Of a stretch of 64,000 bases of DNA, positions 1 through 12,052 are shown piece after piece (the stretch's first letter is position 1; every line of letters begins with the position of its first letter). The stretch comes from Luzula sylvatica (lineage: Eukaryota > Streptophyta > Magnoliopsida > Poales > Juncaceae): contig OX326957.1 in the NCBI GenBank assembly GCA_946800325.1, positions 22,073,007 to 22,137,006 of the forward strand, read 5' to 3'. The notes beneath the pieces are model-generated. The model saw only the letters and a program-made list of their open reading frames with translations, searched no databases and had not been told where the DNA came from. The translations under genes were made by a program, and so were the position numbers.

Positions 1-1429
1 GACCATTCAATATTATTAGGAAATGGTTCTTAAATCACGTTTTAAGTGTTGTATGCCATTTGCATATAAGGATGAAAATCCTAGAATGAGAATTTTGTTT
101 TAGTAAATAACGAATCTTTAATGCCAATGTAAGTCTTCTGTTTCATCCGAAAAACCAGGTAAAAATTATGAATATTTCTTATTTGTTCAAACAATTTATT
201 CAGGATTTATCTATATGCCATATTTTTATTGTTTTGTTTTATGGATCTTATTCTACTGATCTTTTATTAAATGCACTAGAAGTTGCAGTATTATGAGTTA
301 GTAATTGAATCTAACTCCAAAATATTAAATATTGAATCTCAATGAATATTTCGTAGAGAAAGAATATCTGAAGATATTTTATATCAATCATTGTCTATTT
401 GTTATGCTTTCTATTTGCTCCCGTAGAAGCAAACCTAAGAAGATAATTCAAAAATGTTTGAATTCATATTATCTTGTCTTCTTCGACAAGTGATTAATTG
501 ACATATAATTTCGATTGATTTTACTCATTCCCAGAAGTGAATGTTGCCTAAAAGGATCAAATATATAATTGAAATCAAGCTGATTATAGTAAGAAAATCA
601 CATGAGAAACAAGATCCGGCAAAATGTAGTATAAATATATCTCAAAATATATGCTTTCAAGATCTGTCTTGAAATGGTTGTACCAGTAGTACAACATATG
701 ATATTAATTAATTTATCAACCCTCTTTATGAGAATGAAAAAGAATTAAGACAATAACTTTGAAGCAATACAATCATTAATACAAAACTTGTTTTGTATTT
801 ATTTTGTTTGATAAATAAACAAATAGACATGTATATATTTCAATAGTTGAAATCATGAATATGATTGATGACTCTGGAAGAGTCGTTGTGTTATTTATAC
901 TAGAAGATTAATTATCTATATGACAATAGATGATTTATTGTTTTGATTACTTATGAAGAGTAATTATCTATAATACTCTGGAAGAGTAAATATAAATATA
1001 TTTGAAATAATGAATATGATCGTTGGCTCTCGAAGAGTCATGATTGATTACTTTTGAAGAGCAATTTGTGGCATGTACAAGTACAATTGAAATTAGTGGT
1101 TGAACCAGAAGTTCATTATTGATAAGTATAAATTAATGCTTTGCGATTAATTGTTTAAGCATAAGATATGCATGCCACAATAATAATTAGATTAAAGCCA
1201 ACTATTTATTACAAGTACTTCCCAAATGCCCATTATAACTTTTGATTGGTCTGGGACCAAAAGTACTCATTAAATTTCAGATGTGTAGTAGATGTGCCAG
1301 TAGCACTACATATCATACAAGGATGAGATAAACAAAATATTGTCCGGCATATATAATGGGTTGATTTATTCTCCATGATTTTGTAACGTTAACATTTTGT
1401 TTAATTGAACCAGAAGTGCAAATGGTATG
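1..1429 (+). mobile_element. Old Copia-like retroelement interior, left part
   Basis: AT-rich sequence with no usable reading frame. I treat it as one unit with 9514-11339, because a young Copia element (1430-9513) splits them and leaves a GTATG duplication on each side. The right part ends in a polypurine tract followed by an LTR-like sequence, so the whole is the interior of a decayed or non-autonomous LTR retroelement whose 5' end lies outside the window. It carries many tiny inverted repeats with a 5-nt loop, for example at 677-695, 870-884, 974-988, 1101-1115, 1246-1260 and 1294-1306 (see findings). Family assignment as Copia is an inference. Confidence 0.55.
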
Positions 1430-2062
1430 TGAAAGAAAATATGGCTTAAGAATTAACTTGGAAGAATTTATATAAATAGGCAAATCTGCAGTCAGAATTG
1501 GGCCGTTAAATAATTAGGATTTAATCTAATATCGGGCCCATTCAAATAATTAGAGTTTTAACTTAATTTCGGCCCAAACCGAAAGTTAGGGTTTTAACCT
1601 AATTTTGCCTATAAATATACATTCTGATTTCGATTTTCTCTCTCTTCGAGGCTGCTGAAATTCTGTCCGAAATTCTGGCCGCCATTTTCTGAACCCTAGG
1701 GTTTTGGAGCCGCCGAATTTTTCTCCCTTTCTTCCACAGAAAACGAAGTGATCTGGAGAGTTTGAAAAGAGAGATTTGAGCAAAGAATTTGAGATAAAAT
1801 AATCGTGAAGTTGACTAGAACGACGTTTACGGTTCCGATCAGTCGAAATCAAGGTGGACACGAGTAGAGGGACTGCACGAGCATTCCTTGGAGAAGGTTC
1901 ACGTATTTGGAGAAGAAGTCGACACGTACTAACTTGTACGAGGTAAATTCTGAATAAGTCTTCCTTTTTCGTGGTTTTTCGAACGTGATCCCGGTAGAAT
2001 TAGGTTACGGATGCGTGAATAATTCCGCTGCACACTCTAATAATCGTGTGCGTAACCCTACA
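1430..2062 (+). repeat. 5' LTR of nested Copia element
   Basis: Starts TGAAAGAAAATATGG and ends CCCTACA. A TATA box TATAAATA lies at 1610-1617, so transcription probably starts near 1640. It is the same length as the 3' LTR. The visible differences are g/a near 1590, c/t near 1663, g/c near 1958 and g/c near 2008. A 91-codon antisense frame is present in both LTRs, but that follows from their identity. Confidence 0.97.
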
Positions 2063-2063
2063 G

Positions 2064-2075
2064 TGGTATCAGAGC
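2064..2075 (+). other. Primer binding site (tRNA-iMet)
   Basis: TGGTATCAGAGC sits one base after the 5' LTR. This is the standard plant initiator Met tRNA complement used to prime minus-strand synthesis in Copia elements. Confidence 0.95.
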
Positions 2076-3623
2076 AAACGCTCGTTTAAAACCATCGAAA
2101 ATTAGATTTTCAGAATTGTAGATTAGAATTTTATAATTTGAGAAATTTTAGAATTTTTGGGCTAAATTGCAAAATTACATAATATAAATTCTGTTGAAAA
2201 TTGGATTTTCAGAAAATTAGATTTTCAGAATATATTGTAATTATTACAGATTAGATCTGGTTAAAATTGTATTTTCAGAAAAAAATTAGGTTTTCAGAAT
2301 AAAATTGAAATTCAGAAAAATTAGATTTTCAGAATATATTTTGTACAGATTAGATCTGTTGAAAATTAGATTTTCAGAAAATTAGATTTTCACAATATAT
2401 GGTAATAAATACAGATTGGATTTGTTATAAAAATTTGGATCTGTTAAATATATTTTAATAAATACAGATTTTCAAAAAAAAAAAAAAAAGTTGAAATTTT
2501 TTTTTCTGTCGTTTCTCGATCGAACTTGGAGTTGCGATCGTATGAAAAAAATTCTGGACAACAAATTTTTTTTTTCTGTCAAAAATGCCCATTAATTTAA
2601 AATTTTCAATTTATAAATTCAATTCGGTATAGCATATAGCCTAAAACGGGGATGATTGTTTGTGAATGTTTGTATGAATGTTGTGATTGTTTGTATGTGT
2701 ATTGTGCTTGTTTGTATGTATGTTGTGTGGGGGCCAGTGAGCTTTCCAAATTGTAAACTATTTTAATATGGGGATCGGTGAATCTTCCAAATTGTAGTAG
2801 TATAGGTTTAGTTTAAGAAACCTTCAAAGCAAGACGACACGAAGATTGGATCTTCAAGAAAAGACGACACAACACGAAGATTGGATCTTCAAGAACAGCA
2901 CAAGATCATTTTTGGTTTTAGGGTTGGGAATTTAGGGTTTTATGATTGCTCATAAAACTAAAAGGCCTATATGCTATACCGTACAATTTTTGTTTTATTT
3001 TTGTTTTTATGCATGAATAAAATAAAAGTTAAATAAATGATTTTAAGAAAAGAAAATCCTCCCACATAATTATCAAGTAACTTGCCTCCCTAAATGGAAC
3101 CTTCGAAACTAGTATTTGTTTATTTGTGTTTCATGGCCTTAGTCTGACACAGATTTACACGTACGTAGCATTGAAGGCATGCATTGATTAGGAATTGATA
3201 TGTTGCACGGCTTTAGTCTGGCATGTCAATTCGCTAATTGAATGATACTTCATTTGTGGTTTGGACTTGACCAATTAGCTAGCTAGGCTAGTATTTGGGG
3301 CAAGGAGTGAGGAACACATACTCTGGTTTTGAGTTGGACTCAATACTGGACCTCGCGAATAAAGCAAGAATCGTCTTAGAGATGATTGGACACCGTCCTA
3401 CCCAACGTGACGTGTTTTCTGAGTGGTTGGCCTCAGTCACCTTAGAAATATGTTAAATAGGGATCTTGTCCATTATGAGATTTAAGGTATCAAATCTCCG
3501 TTTCAGTAGTGGGGGCTATTTGTAATGATAAAATAATGGGTATTTCAAGTTGTTTAAAAATGAATTTTAATATATGAAAGTCCACGTTATTAATTACATT
3601 ATTTTTCAAAATTTGTAGATTTA
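2076..3623 (+). other. Long untranslated leader of nested Copia element
   Basis: No coding frame. From about 2085 to 2480 it is a loose array of a motif close to AAATTAGATTTTCAGAA. At 2831-2902 a 29-bp unit containing GAAGATTGGATCTTCAAGAA is repeated twice. A motif close to TTGCAYGGCYTTAGTCTGGC occurs near 3131 (shorter form) and near 3200, and again in the 3' region near 7850. The role is unknown; packaging or dimerisation signals are normally in this region of retroelements. Confidence 0.7.
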
Positions 3624-5786
3624 ATGGCTTTACCAAGTAATAACCGCTTTAGTTTGCGTTCCATTTTGGAAAAGGAACGAATGAACGGAAAGAACTTTCT
3701 CGACTGGCAGAGGAATCTGGGATTCGTTCTGAGACAGGAAGGAAAGGCACATGTCTTGGAGACGCCTATCCCTCCTGTACCAGGGGATACAGCAACTGAG
3801 GATGAGACATTCGAATATACGACCATGATGGACGATTCGAATGATGTCACATGCCTCATGTTGGCTACTATGACTCCTGAATATCAAATTCAGTTTGAGA
3901 AACAGGATGCATACGAGATTATGAAACAGCTCAGGGAGATGTTTCTGGTTCAAGCAAGGTTGGAGAAGTATCAAGCTCTTGGCAATGCGACGCAATGCAA
4001 GATGCAAGAGGGTACGCCCGTTAGCTCTCATCTTCTCAAGATGAAAGGATATTTCGATCATCTTGAGAGGCTTGGCATGAAATTGGAGTTGGAGTTACAA
4101 ACTGATTTGATCATGTTGTCACTGCCACCGAGTTTCGATTCGTTCATTTCGCATTTCCACATGTCGGACATGACAAGGACCATTCCACAGCTTTTCGGAA
4201 TGCTCAGAACATTCGAAAGTGACCAGAAACCGCGGTACATGAAGTCTAGGACTTCGGAGGTATTGGTGGTTCAAGGGAAGAGTCCAAACAATGGGAACAA
4301 GAACAAGAAGAGGAAGGCACAGGGCAACAAGGTTGCGCCTAAGCCAGTGAGCAAGAAAGCCAAGGATGACAAGAAGTGTTTCCACTGTCTCAAGGAGGGG
4401 CATTGGAAGCGTGATTGCGAGATCTTCCTGAGGGAGAGCAAGCAAAAGACCGCTTCCTCGGACACACCGGCATCAGGTATTTCCGTTATCGATTCTTATT
4501 TCTTTACTTTATCATCATGGGTGTTGGACACTGGATGTGGGACTCATATTTGTAATAATATGCAGGACCTAAGAAGTAGAAGATCGTTGATTCGTGGCGA
4601 AGTTGATTTACGCGTCGGGAATGGAGCTCGAGTAGCAGCATTAGCCGAAGGGACGTATGATTTAACTTTGCCAAATGGACTTATTTTAGTTTTGAATAAT
4701 TGTTGTTATGTACCTACTTTGAGTAGGAATATTATTTCTGTTTCGAGACTTATTGCGGATGGATATGAATTAGTTATTGGTACTAATGATTGTTTTATTC
4801 GCAAGAATGACATTTTCTTTAGTAATGTTCTAGTTGAAAATGGTTTATATGTCTTGGATTTAGAAAATAACAACAATAATCAGTCCATATATAACATAAA
4901 TACCACTCAAACTAATGAAACATACTCATGGCATTGTCGTCTCGGACACATAAACGAGAAACGCATTGCTAGACTCCAAAAGGATGGAGTGCTAGATTCT
5001 TTTGATTTAATGTCAATAGAAAATTGCGAATCTTGTTTGATGGGTAAGATGACAAAGACACCTTTTTCCAAGAAAGGAGAAAGATCGAAAGATGTGTTGG
5101 CCCTCATACATTCCGATGTATGTGGACCGATGAGTGTCGAGGCTAGAAATGGGTATCGCTACTTCGTGACTTTTACTGACGATTATAGTAGATATGGATA
5201 TCTATACTTAATGCGTCACAAAAGTGAAACTTTTGAGAAATTCAAAGAGTTTCAACACGAGGTAGAACTTCAACTAGGCAAGAAAGTAAAAGCCATTCGA
5301 TCGGATCGAGGTGGCGAATACTTGAGCTATGAGTTTGAGGACTATCTTCGAGATTGTGGTATAGTATCACAATGGACTCCACCCGGTACACCCCAATGGA
5401 ATGGAGTGTCCGAGAGGAGGAATCGGACTTTGTTAGACATGGTTCGCTCGATGATGAGTCGAACAGATTTGCCAAAATCATTTTGGGGTTTCGCGCTTCA
5501 AACGGCCGCTCATATACTGAATAGAGTTCCGTCCAAATCGGTTGAAAAGACACCATATGAATTATGGCATGGCAAGGTGCCATCATTGTCTTATCTTAAG
5601 ATTTGGGGTTGCGAGGCATACGTCAAAAGGTTATTGACGGAAAAACTCGAGCCAAGATCAGACAAGTGTTTATTTGTGGGGTATCCTCAAGAAACAAGAG
5701 GATACTACTTTTACTTGCCGAGCGAAAACAAGGTTTTCGTGGCTCGACGTGGACACTTCTTAGAGAAGGAATTCCTAGATCGTTAA
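3624..5786 (+). pseudogene. Copia polyprotein, 5' part: gag, protease, integrase
   Basis: 720 codons ending at an in-frame TAA. The Gag N-terminal half is of the plant Copia retrotransposon gag type. It is followed by a basic stretch and a CX2CX4HX4C zinc knuckle at residues 252-265 (CFHCLKEGHWKRDC). The protease motif is LDTGCGTHIC, with the catalytic Asp near residue 302 and Cys where many Copia proteases have Ala. The integrase shows the HHCC zinc domain (WHCRLGH then CESCLMGK, from about residue 436). Its DDE core is HSDVCGP (about 497), RSDRGGEY (about 559) and the Glu in NGVSERRN (about 596). The frame stops after the integrase C-terminal region, between integrase and reverse transcriptase, and continues in the same frame downstream. 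It functions as a structural precursor plus enzymes for element replication. Marked as pseudogene because of the stop. Confidence 0.93.
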
Positions 5787-7571
5787 GCCAGTGGGAGTAA
5801 AATTGATCTCGAAGAAATTCGAGAACCACAACCTGAACAGGTTGATTTGGAACAAGATTCTGAGTTACCATTGGATGGTGAACCAGAATCTACTACACAA
5901 GCTCTACGTAGATCTGGTAGGATTCGTCAAGAACCTGAGAGATATGGATTTCTCATTAGTAATGACGATGATGAGTTGACTCTAGATGATGAGCCAACCT
6001 CCTACAAAGGTGCTATGTCTAGTTTGGATTCCTCGAAATGGCATGACGCCATGAAAACCGAGATCCAGTCCATGTATGATAATAAGGTTTGGAATCTTAT
6101 TGATCTACCTAATGGTGCTAAGACCGTTGGGTGCAAATGGGTTTTCAAGAAGAAAACCGACATGGATGGTAATGTACACACTTTTAAATCAAGACTGGTG
6201 GCGAAAGGTTTCAAGCAAATTCATGGTATAGACTATGATGAAACGTTTTCTCCAGTAGCCATGTTTAAAAGTATTCGCATTCTTTTAGCGATAGCTGCAT
6301 ATCACGATTATGAGATATGGCAGATGGATGTCAAAACCGCTTTTCTTAACGGGAACCTAACCGAGGATGTGTATATGACACAACCCGAGGGTTTTGTCGA
6401 TCCAAAGAATACGAATAAAGTGTGCAAGCTTATGAGATCCATTTATGGATTAAAACAAGCATCTCGTGCGTGGAACATACGATTCGATGAGGTTATCGCA
6501 AAGTATGGTTTCATTCAAAATATCGAGGAACCTTGTGTATACAAGAAATTCAGTGGGAGTTCGGTTGTATTCCTCATCTTGTACGTGGACGACATCTTAC
6601 TTATTGGAAATGACATCCCGATGCTTAACCAGGTTAAGGCATATTTGGGTAGTCAATTCGCAATGAAGGACTTAGGAGAAGCTGCCTATATTTTAGGTGT
6701 GAAGATCTATAGAGATAGATCGAGGAGACTTCTCGGACTAAGTCAAAGTACATATATTGACAAAGTGATAACTAGGTTTCACATGGAGCAATCCAAGAAA
6801 GGATTTCTGCCAATGTCACATGGCATCACTCTCACTAAGGCTCAGTGTCCTTCAACGGACGCTGAACGTGAGCGAATGAGTCGGATCCCATACGCTTCGG
6901 CTATAGGATCGATCATGTATGCCATGATATGTACTAGACCAGATGTCGCATATGCGTTGAGTGTGACTTCCCGCTATCAATCTGATCCCGGGGAAGCTCA
7001 CTGGTCCGCAGTCAAGAGCATTCTTAAGTATCTCAGGAATACTAAAGATATGTTTCTTGTCTATGGAGGTTCGGAAGGAGATCTGATTATCCAAGGATAT
7101 ACAGATGCTAGTTTCCAAACTTACCCGGACGATTTCCAATCTCAAAGTGGTTACGTCTTTACGCTCAATGGCGGAGCTGTTGTTTGGAAAAGCTCCAAAC
7201 AGAAGACGGTGGCTGATTCTACAACTGAAGCGGAATACATCGCGGCTTCGGAAGCCGCAAAGGAGGCTGTCTGGTTACGACAGTTCGTGATGGAACTTGG
7301 CGTTATGCCAAGTATCTCGGATTCCGTGGATGTCTATTGTGACAATAACGGAGCTATAGCACAATCTAAGGAACCGAGAGCGCATCATCGGTCCAAACAT
7401 GTACTCCGGCGTTACCACTTGATTCGTGAGATTACGAAGAGAGGTGACGTGAAAATAATGAAGATACCTACTGAGGATAACGTGGCCGATCCGTTTACGA
7501 AGCCACTATCACGTGCCAAGCATGAGCAGCATGCTAGGGCGATAGGATTGGGATATCTATCGCAGTGTTAG
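5787..7571 (+). pseudogene. Copia polyprotein, 3' part: reverse transcriptase and RNase H
   Basis: The same reading frame as the upstream part, open from just after the TAA at 5784-5786 to the stop at 7571; the first Met in it is at 5847. The reverse transcriptase has the plant Copia signature around WMDVKTAFLNG and the catalytic YVDD (about 245 codons after that Met). The RNase H domain shows TDASF, the Glu in TTEAEY and the Asp in CDNNGA, followed by HRSKHV. All catalytic residues I can see are present, so the only visible lesion in the polyprotein is the stop. The region could still be expressed if the stop is suppressed or if it starts at an internal Met, but I have no evidence for either. 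Confidence 0.94.
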
Positions 7572-8880
7572 ATTGGGTGTTTTATTTATGTTTCTTATTG
7601 TATAAGGGGATTTGATCTGCCTAGTGCAAGTGGGAGAATATTTATTATGCCCTAGGCTTCTTATTGGGATTGTATTTGTTTACGAGACAGATATTTATAT
7701 CATTATTCATTATATGACCTAAACCTTCATAATTCAAAAAAAAAATTTTAAATAACAAGAAAGTGTGTGAGAGGTTATTCGATTATAATAATCGGATAGA
7801 CCTTGAATTTTATTCTAGTTTAGTGCATCGAGTCAGTTGAGAATAATATGTTGCATGGCCTTAGTCTGGCATATTGATTCGTCAATTGAATGAGAGTAAA
7901 ACCACTAAACGGGATGAATATAATTCTAAAACGTCCCTCGTGTATAAAGTTGTTCATAGATTTGAACCAGGTAGTCCATTCACTGAATGGAGACTTTTAC
8001 ATACACCGGCATATTCGTAGATGAGATGATCAGGTTTTACTGATCTGAGACGGTAGCGTCGATTCTAGAATATGAATATACGCGGGGTCGTATATTGGAC
8101 TGACCACTATATGAGTTTGTGACATGGTTAGAGTCATTGGAGACAAACTCATATCCAGATAGTGCGTTTTTAGTGCTTCATACTTGAGTGATCTCACGGA
8201 TACCTAGTATGTGAAAAGATAATGCTTTGATGTAATTAACCCTACGCGTAACTGTGTAGCAAAGATTATTATTGAGTATTGTTTTTAGCATAGGCAAAGG
8301 ATGTGAGGTTGCAAGATAGGAATTGTTCCTTTCTAGCCTTGAAAAAAGGATAGAGGGAGATATCTTTCGGGCCCCTCGATTGAATTGAGATTGATGAAAT
8401 GCTTGGCCAAGCTCGATGGAACTCAGTAGAGTTTGCATTGTTATTATCAATCTAATTCATATCGAGAAAGAGTATATCTGATCAAAAAGAAAAGAGGATG
8501 ACTTGAAGTCTTAGACTTCACCGTGACTCTTTTGATCAGAAGATATCGCGAACAAGAGGACTAGTAACACTCATCTGAGCTAGGAATGAAGATATACTGC
8601 ATCTTCATAAAGGTGTTCTTTACCTTTTTCGTGCTAATTCTGGGTAGGTATTAACGGCAGTCTAGTGCTCGCAATACCTTGTGGATTGCTGCCATATTCA
8701 CTACCAGTCTTAGACGAACCTACAACGGTCACACCAAGATTTCGTAACATATCGGATTCTCAAGATAATGCTCACAAATACGTTTGTTGGACAAACAAAA
8801 TGAAATCACGTGTGATTAGATCTCACGACATATGTTGGACATATGGCCAAGTTGATTAAGTCTTAATCCAAGAGGGAGTT
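7572..8880 (+). other. 3' untranslated region of nested Copia element, with polypurine tract
   Basis: Non-coding. The polypurine tract AAGAGGGAGT lies directly before the 3' LTR (about 8870-8879). A second PPT-like sequence GTGCAAGTGGGAGAA at about 7625, followed by TATTTATTATGCCCTAGG, resembles the PPT-LTR junction of related Copia elements. About 1.25 kb may therefore have been added between an ancestral PPT and the present LTR (inference). A copy of the leader motif (TTGCATGGCCTTAGTCTGGC) is at about 7850. Confidence 0.7.
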
Positions 8881-9513
8881 TGAAAGAAAATATGGCTTAA
8901 GAATTAACTTGGAAGAATTTATATAAATAGGCAAATCTGCAGTCAGAATTGGGCCGTTAAATAATTAGGATTTAATCTAATATCGGGCCCATTCAAATAA
9001 TTAGAGTTTTAACTTAATTTCGGCCCAAACCGAAAGTTAGGATTTTAACCTAATTTTGCCTATAAATATACATTCTGATTTCGATTTTCTCTCTCTTCGA
9101 GGCTGCTGAAATTTTGTCCGAAATTCTGGCCGCCATTTTCTGAACCCTAGGGTTTTGGAGCCGCCGAATTTTTCTCCCTTTCTTCCACAGAAAACGAAGT
9201 GATCTGGAGAGTTTGAAAAGAGAGATTTGAGCAAAGAATTTGAGATAAAATAATCGTGAAGTTGACTAGAACGACGTTTACGGTTCCGATCAGTCGAAAT
9301 CAAGGTGGACACGAGTAGAGGGACTGCACGAGCATTCCTTGGAGAAGGTTCACGTATTTGGAGAAGAAGTCGACACGTACTAACTTGTACGAGGTAAATT
9401 CTGAATAACTCTTCCTTTTTCGTGGTTTTTCGAACGTGATCCCGGTAGAATTAGGTTACGCATGCGTGAATAATTCCGCTGCACACTCTAATAATCGTGT
9501 GCGTAACCCTACA
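8881..9513 (+). repeat. 3' LTR of nested Copia element
   Basis: 633 bp, TG...CA, four differences from the 5' LTR by eye. TATA box TATAAATA at 9061-9068. It is followed by target duplication GTATG at 9514-9518. Confidence 0.97.
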
Positions 9514-11339
9514 GTATGCTTAATCCGGAATCTTAAAATATATACGTAAACAAGAAGTTTACGATTAAGGAAGTAACGATAGTCAAATATGCATGTTGTA
9601 ACTATTGTATCCCCGAAGGATTATATGCTATTTGTAATAACAAATAAAACAAACATGCTTGAAGAATGACAGACATTTGACTATAGATATACAAATCCTT
9701 GAAGGAGAAAATAAATAAATGACTAAGATAGTCAAACATGAGTAAAATAGTTCAATATATAATATATCGTGGAGTCTGTAAGAACTTCGATGGGTATTAT
9801 CGATTACTCATGTTTACATTGGGGGGGGGGGGGGAGAAATAAAACTGGAAAAGTAAGAAATTATATGCATCGTCAAATTTGATCCTCGAAAAAGTAAATA
9901 TGAACTAGGAGTTCTTTAATTAATTATTTGCAACAAATTGCAAATAAACTATTTGATGCAAGAATTTTCCAGTGTAAAATGCTCATATTTGTAATATAAT
10001 ATTCTTGGGTAATTTTAAGTTTGATATACGCCGAAGCGTGGTCGACCAATCGGTTACACCAAGATAAATCAATGTAATAAGAAAGAGCATGATAAAATGT
10101 TGGTATAATAGAAGTTATTAGTACTTCTAACAAAATATGACCTTCTGAAAAGGATATTGAAAGATTAATCAGTAGATGACATGAATGATTGAATTCAGGT
10201 ACCTGTCAACATTGAATATGTTGAAAATAATGAGATCTCAAAACATGTCTTTACTAGAAAAGATAGAACCGAAATGAAACTATAGTTATTGAGAAATTTG
10301 CATATACACTTACAATTGATAATCAATGAAAATGAGGATCTAGTATAAAATCAATTGAAAAATGTCGACGAAATCAAAGTATTGGCCAAAAACTAAATTC
10401 ACATGACGATGTGAAATTTATGGACTTGCAGTCTAGAATAAATGTACCTTACAATGGTAATGAAAAGGTATATTAATTTGAATGTCCCCGAAGGACTCAG
10501 AATGTATCATGTATACATTATAACAGATTATTCATATGCTCATTGGATTATTATATTCATGAAAATCCATGAAGGATTTAGAATGCCTGAAGCATATTAT
10601 TTAAACTCTCGGGAGATATACACAAAGCATATTGTATTAAATAACAAAGATCTTTGTATGAATTAAAGTAATTCGAGCATATATGATATAATCATTTTTA
10701 ATATTGATGAATTTTTGTATGTCTGTATCAATGATCAAATTCGTAGATAATGTGTATTTAATTTATGATTAGTAAACTCCTGAAGAGTTCCAAACTGACA
10801 CATTACTTAATTAACGAATTTGAGACGAAAGATATTCGATACCAAATAGTTTGTTATGGATTGCAACTACATTAAATAATTCCCTGGAGGAATTATGTGT
10901 AACTAGCAATGACGTTTTGAACAGCTAGTGCAAAAGATTGAACTTTATATGATTAGAAATATTTGTATCCATGAGGGGGAGAAATAATACGCAATTCACT
11001 CTTTTTGTCATTGATCATGTTTTTTTGTCCCAATGGGGTTTTCATGACAATGTTTTTAATGAGGCAGCTTATGATGCGTATATAACATAATAATATTGCA
11101 CTCTTTTTTCTTCACTAGGACTTTTGTCCCATTGGGTTTTGCCTAGTAAGATTTTAACGAGACATATTTTTATGATATAGAAATCAAAGAGAAACTTTGT
11201 AGCATCAGTTCTACAATCACATATGCTTTGTATTTCTACAAGACTTCAATTCACTGGATAGTAGTTCTTCACTTCTTTTGCGAGGTCTTTAAGGAGGCCG
11301 CTTCTTCACACATGCAGAATAAATACATTCAAGGGGGAG
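9514..11339 (+). mobile_element. Old Copia-like retroelement interior, right part
   Basis: Continuation of 1-1429 after the nested insertion. No intact frame; short frames around 10442-10666 look like decayed coding at best. More micro-hairpins with 5-nt loops occur here, including 9545-9563, 9609-9621, 10484-10496, 10563-10579, 10775-10789 and 10876-10896. A 14-G run lies at 9821-9834. Two related blocks at about 10990-11070 and 11100-11170 each carry a core close to TTTTGTCCCAWTGGGKTTTT flanked by self-complementary arms, a feature of the 3' region of some plant Copia elements. The polypurine tract AAGGGGGAG at 11331-11339 abuts the LTR. Confidence 0.6.
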
Positions 11340-11654
11340 TGTTATAAATATATTGTAATGTGAATGTATTTATTATTAGATTTATTTGTATGTATCATGA
11401 CACCACTCATGGTATTGTACTCATGGTATTGTATATTGTGGGCACCACCCATGGTTTTGTGTAGATTATTACCCATGTTATTGTGTAGGTCACCATCCAT
11501 GACAAGGCTATATATATTCTCCCTTTCTCATTGTAATAGGAGTGAGTTAAATGAAAGAGAAATGCAATATTTATCATTCTCCCATCTCTTATTTCTTATG
11601 ATTCTCTCTTATTTCTTGAGTGTTGCTTTTGAGATTTTTGCTAATTTCACAACA
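11340..11654 (+). repeat. LTR (probably 3') of the old Copia-like element
   Basis: Begins TGTTATAAATATATTG immediately after a polypurine tract and ends TTTCACAACA, giving TG...CA ends and a length of about 315 bp. It contains repeats of CATGGTATTGT and a TATATATTC box near 11511. The partner LTR is outside the window, so the target duplication cannot be tested. Confidence 0.7.
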
Positions 11655-11801
11655 CACACGTCTATTTTAGTAATTTTTTCGATTTTTATGAAAGAAACCT
11701 CCAAACATCGTGAAATTTTATCCTAATCCTATTTATAGAAATTAAATCAAATTCATCGAAACAAATTAAATTTTATCGTAATCCATCGAAACATCGTGAA
11801 A

Positions 11802-11880
11802 ATTAGTGTTGTGTAATAAACAATGAATTTCTTTTTTCTGAAAATTTGAATGATATTAAAATATATTACACAACACTAAT
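11802..11880. repeat. 17-bp perfect inverted repeat
   Basis: ATTAGTGTTGTGTAATA at 11802-11818 and its exact complement at 11864-11880, separated by 45 bp. It could be the ends of a very short foldback element or a DNA hairpin. No target duplication was found. Confidence 0.7.
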
Positions 11881-12052
11881 CTTGATGCACATCCAATAAT
11901 TAAAAAAATTTAAATCTTTAATATTCACTTGAGTATTTCAACACGTGTTAAGAAGAGGATGATGTCGAAAATAACTAAGAACAAACGTCTATGTTCACAC
12001 GTGTTAAGAAATTTGATATTTACATTTTTTTAGACAAGTGATATATTAGTAC

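Larger units (their letters stand above)
1430..9513 (+). mobile_element. Complete young Ty1/copia LTR retrotransposon, nested
   Basis: Both LTRs are 633 bp (1430-2062 and 8881-9513), begin with TG and end with CA. The element is flanked by a perfect 5-bp target duplication GTATG (1425-1429 and 9514-9518). A primer binding site for initiator Met tRNA follows the 5' LTR and a polypurine tract precedes the 3' LTR. The coding order is gag, protease, integrase, reverse transcriptase, RNase H, which is the Copia order. I counted four base differences between the LTRs, so insertion is recent. The polyprotein frame is open from 3624 to 7571 except for one in-frame TAA at 5784-5786, so this copy is probably not autonomous unless the stop is read through. 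It has an unusually long untranslated leader (about 1.5 kb) and 3' region (about 1.3 kb). Confidence 0.97.

Noticed and set aside
1586..1861. Antisense 91-codon frame in the 5' LTR, repeated at 9037-9312 in the 3' LTR
   Set aside because: The LTRs are nearly identical, so a frame in one is expected in the other. It has no recognisable domain or start context.
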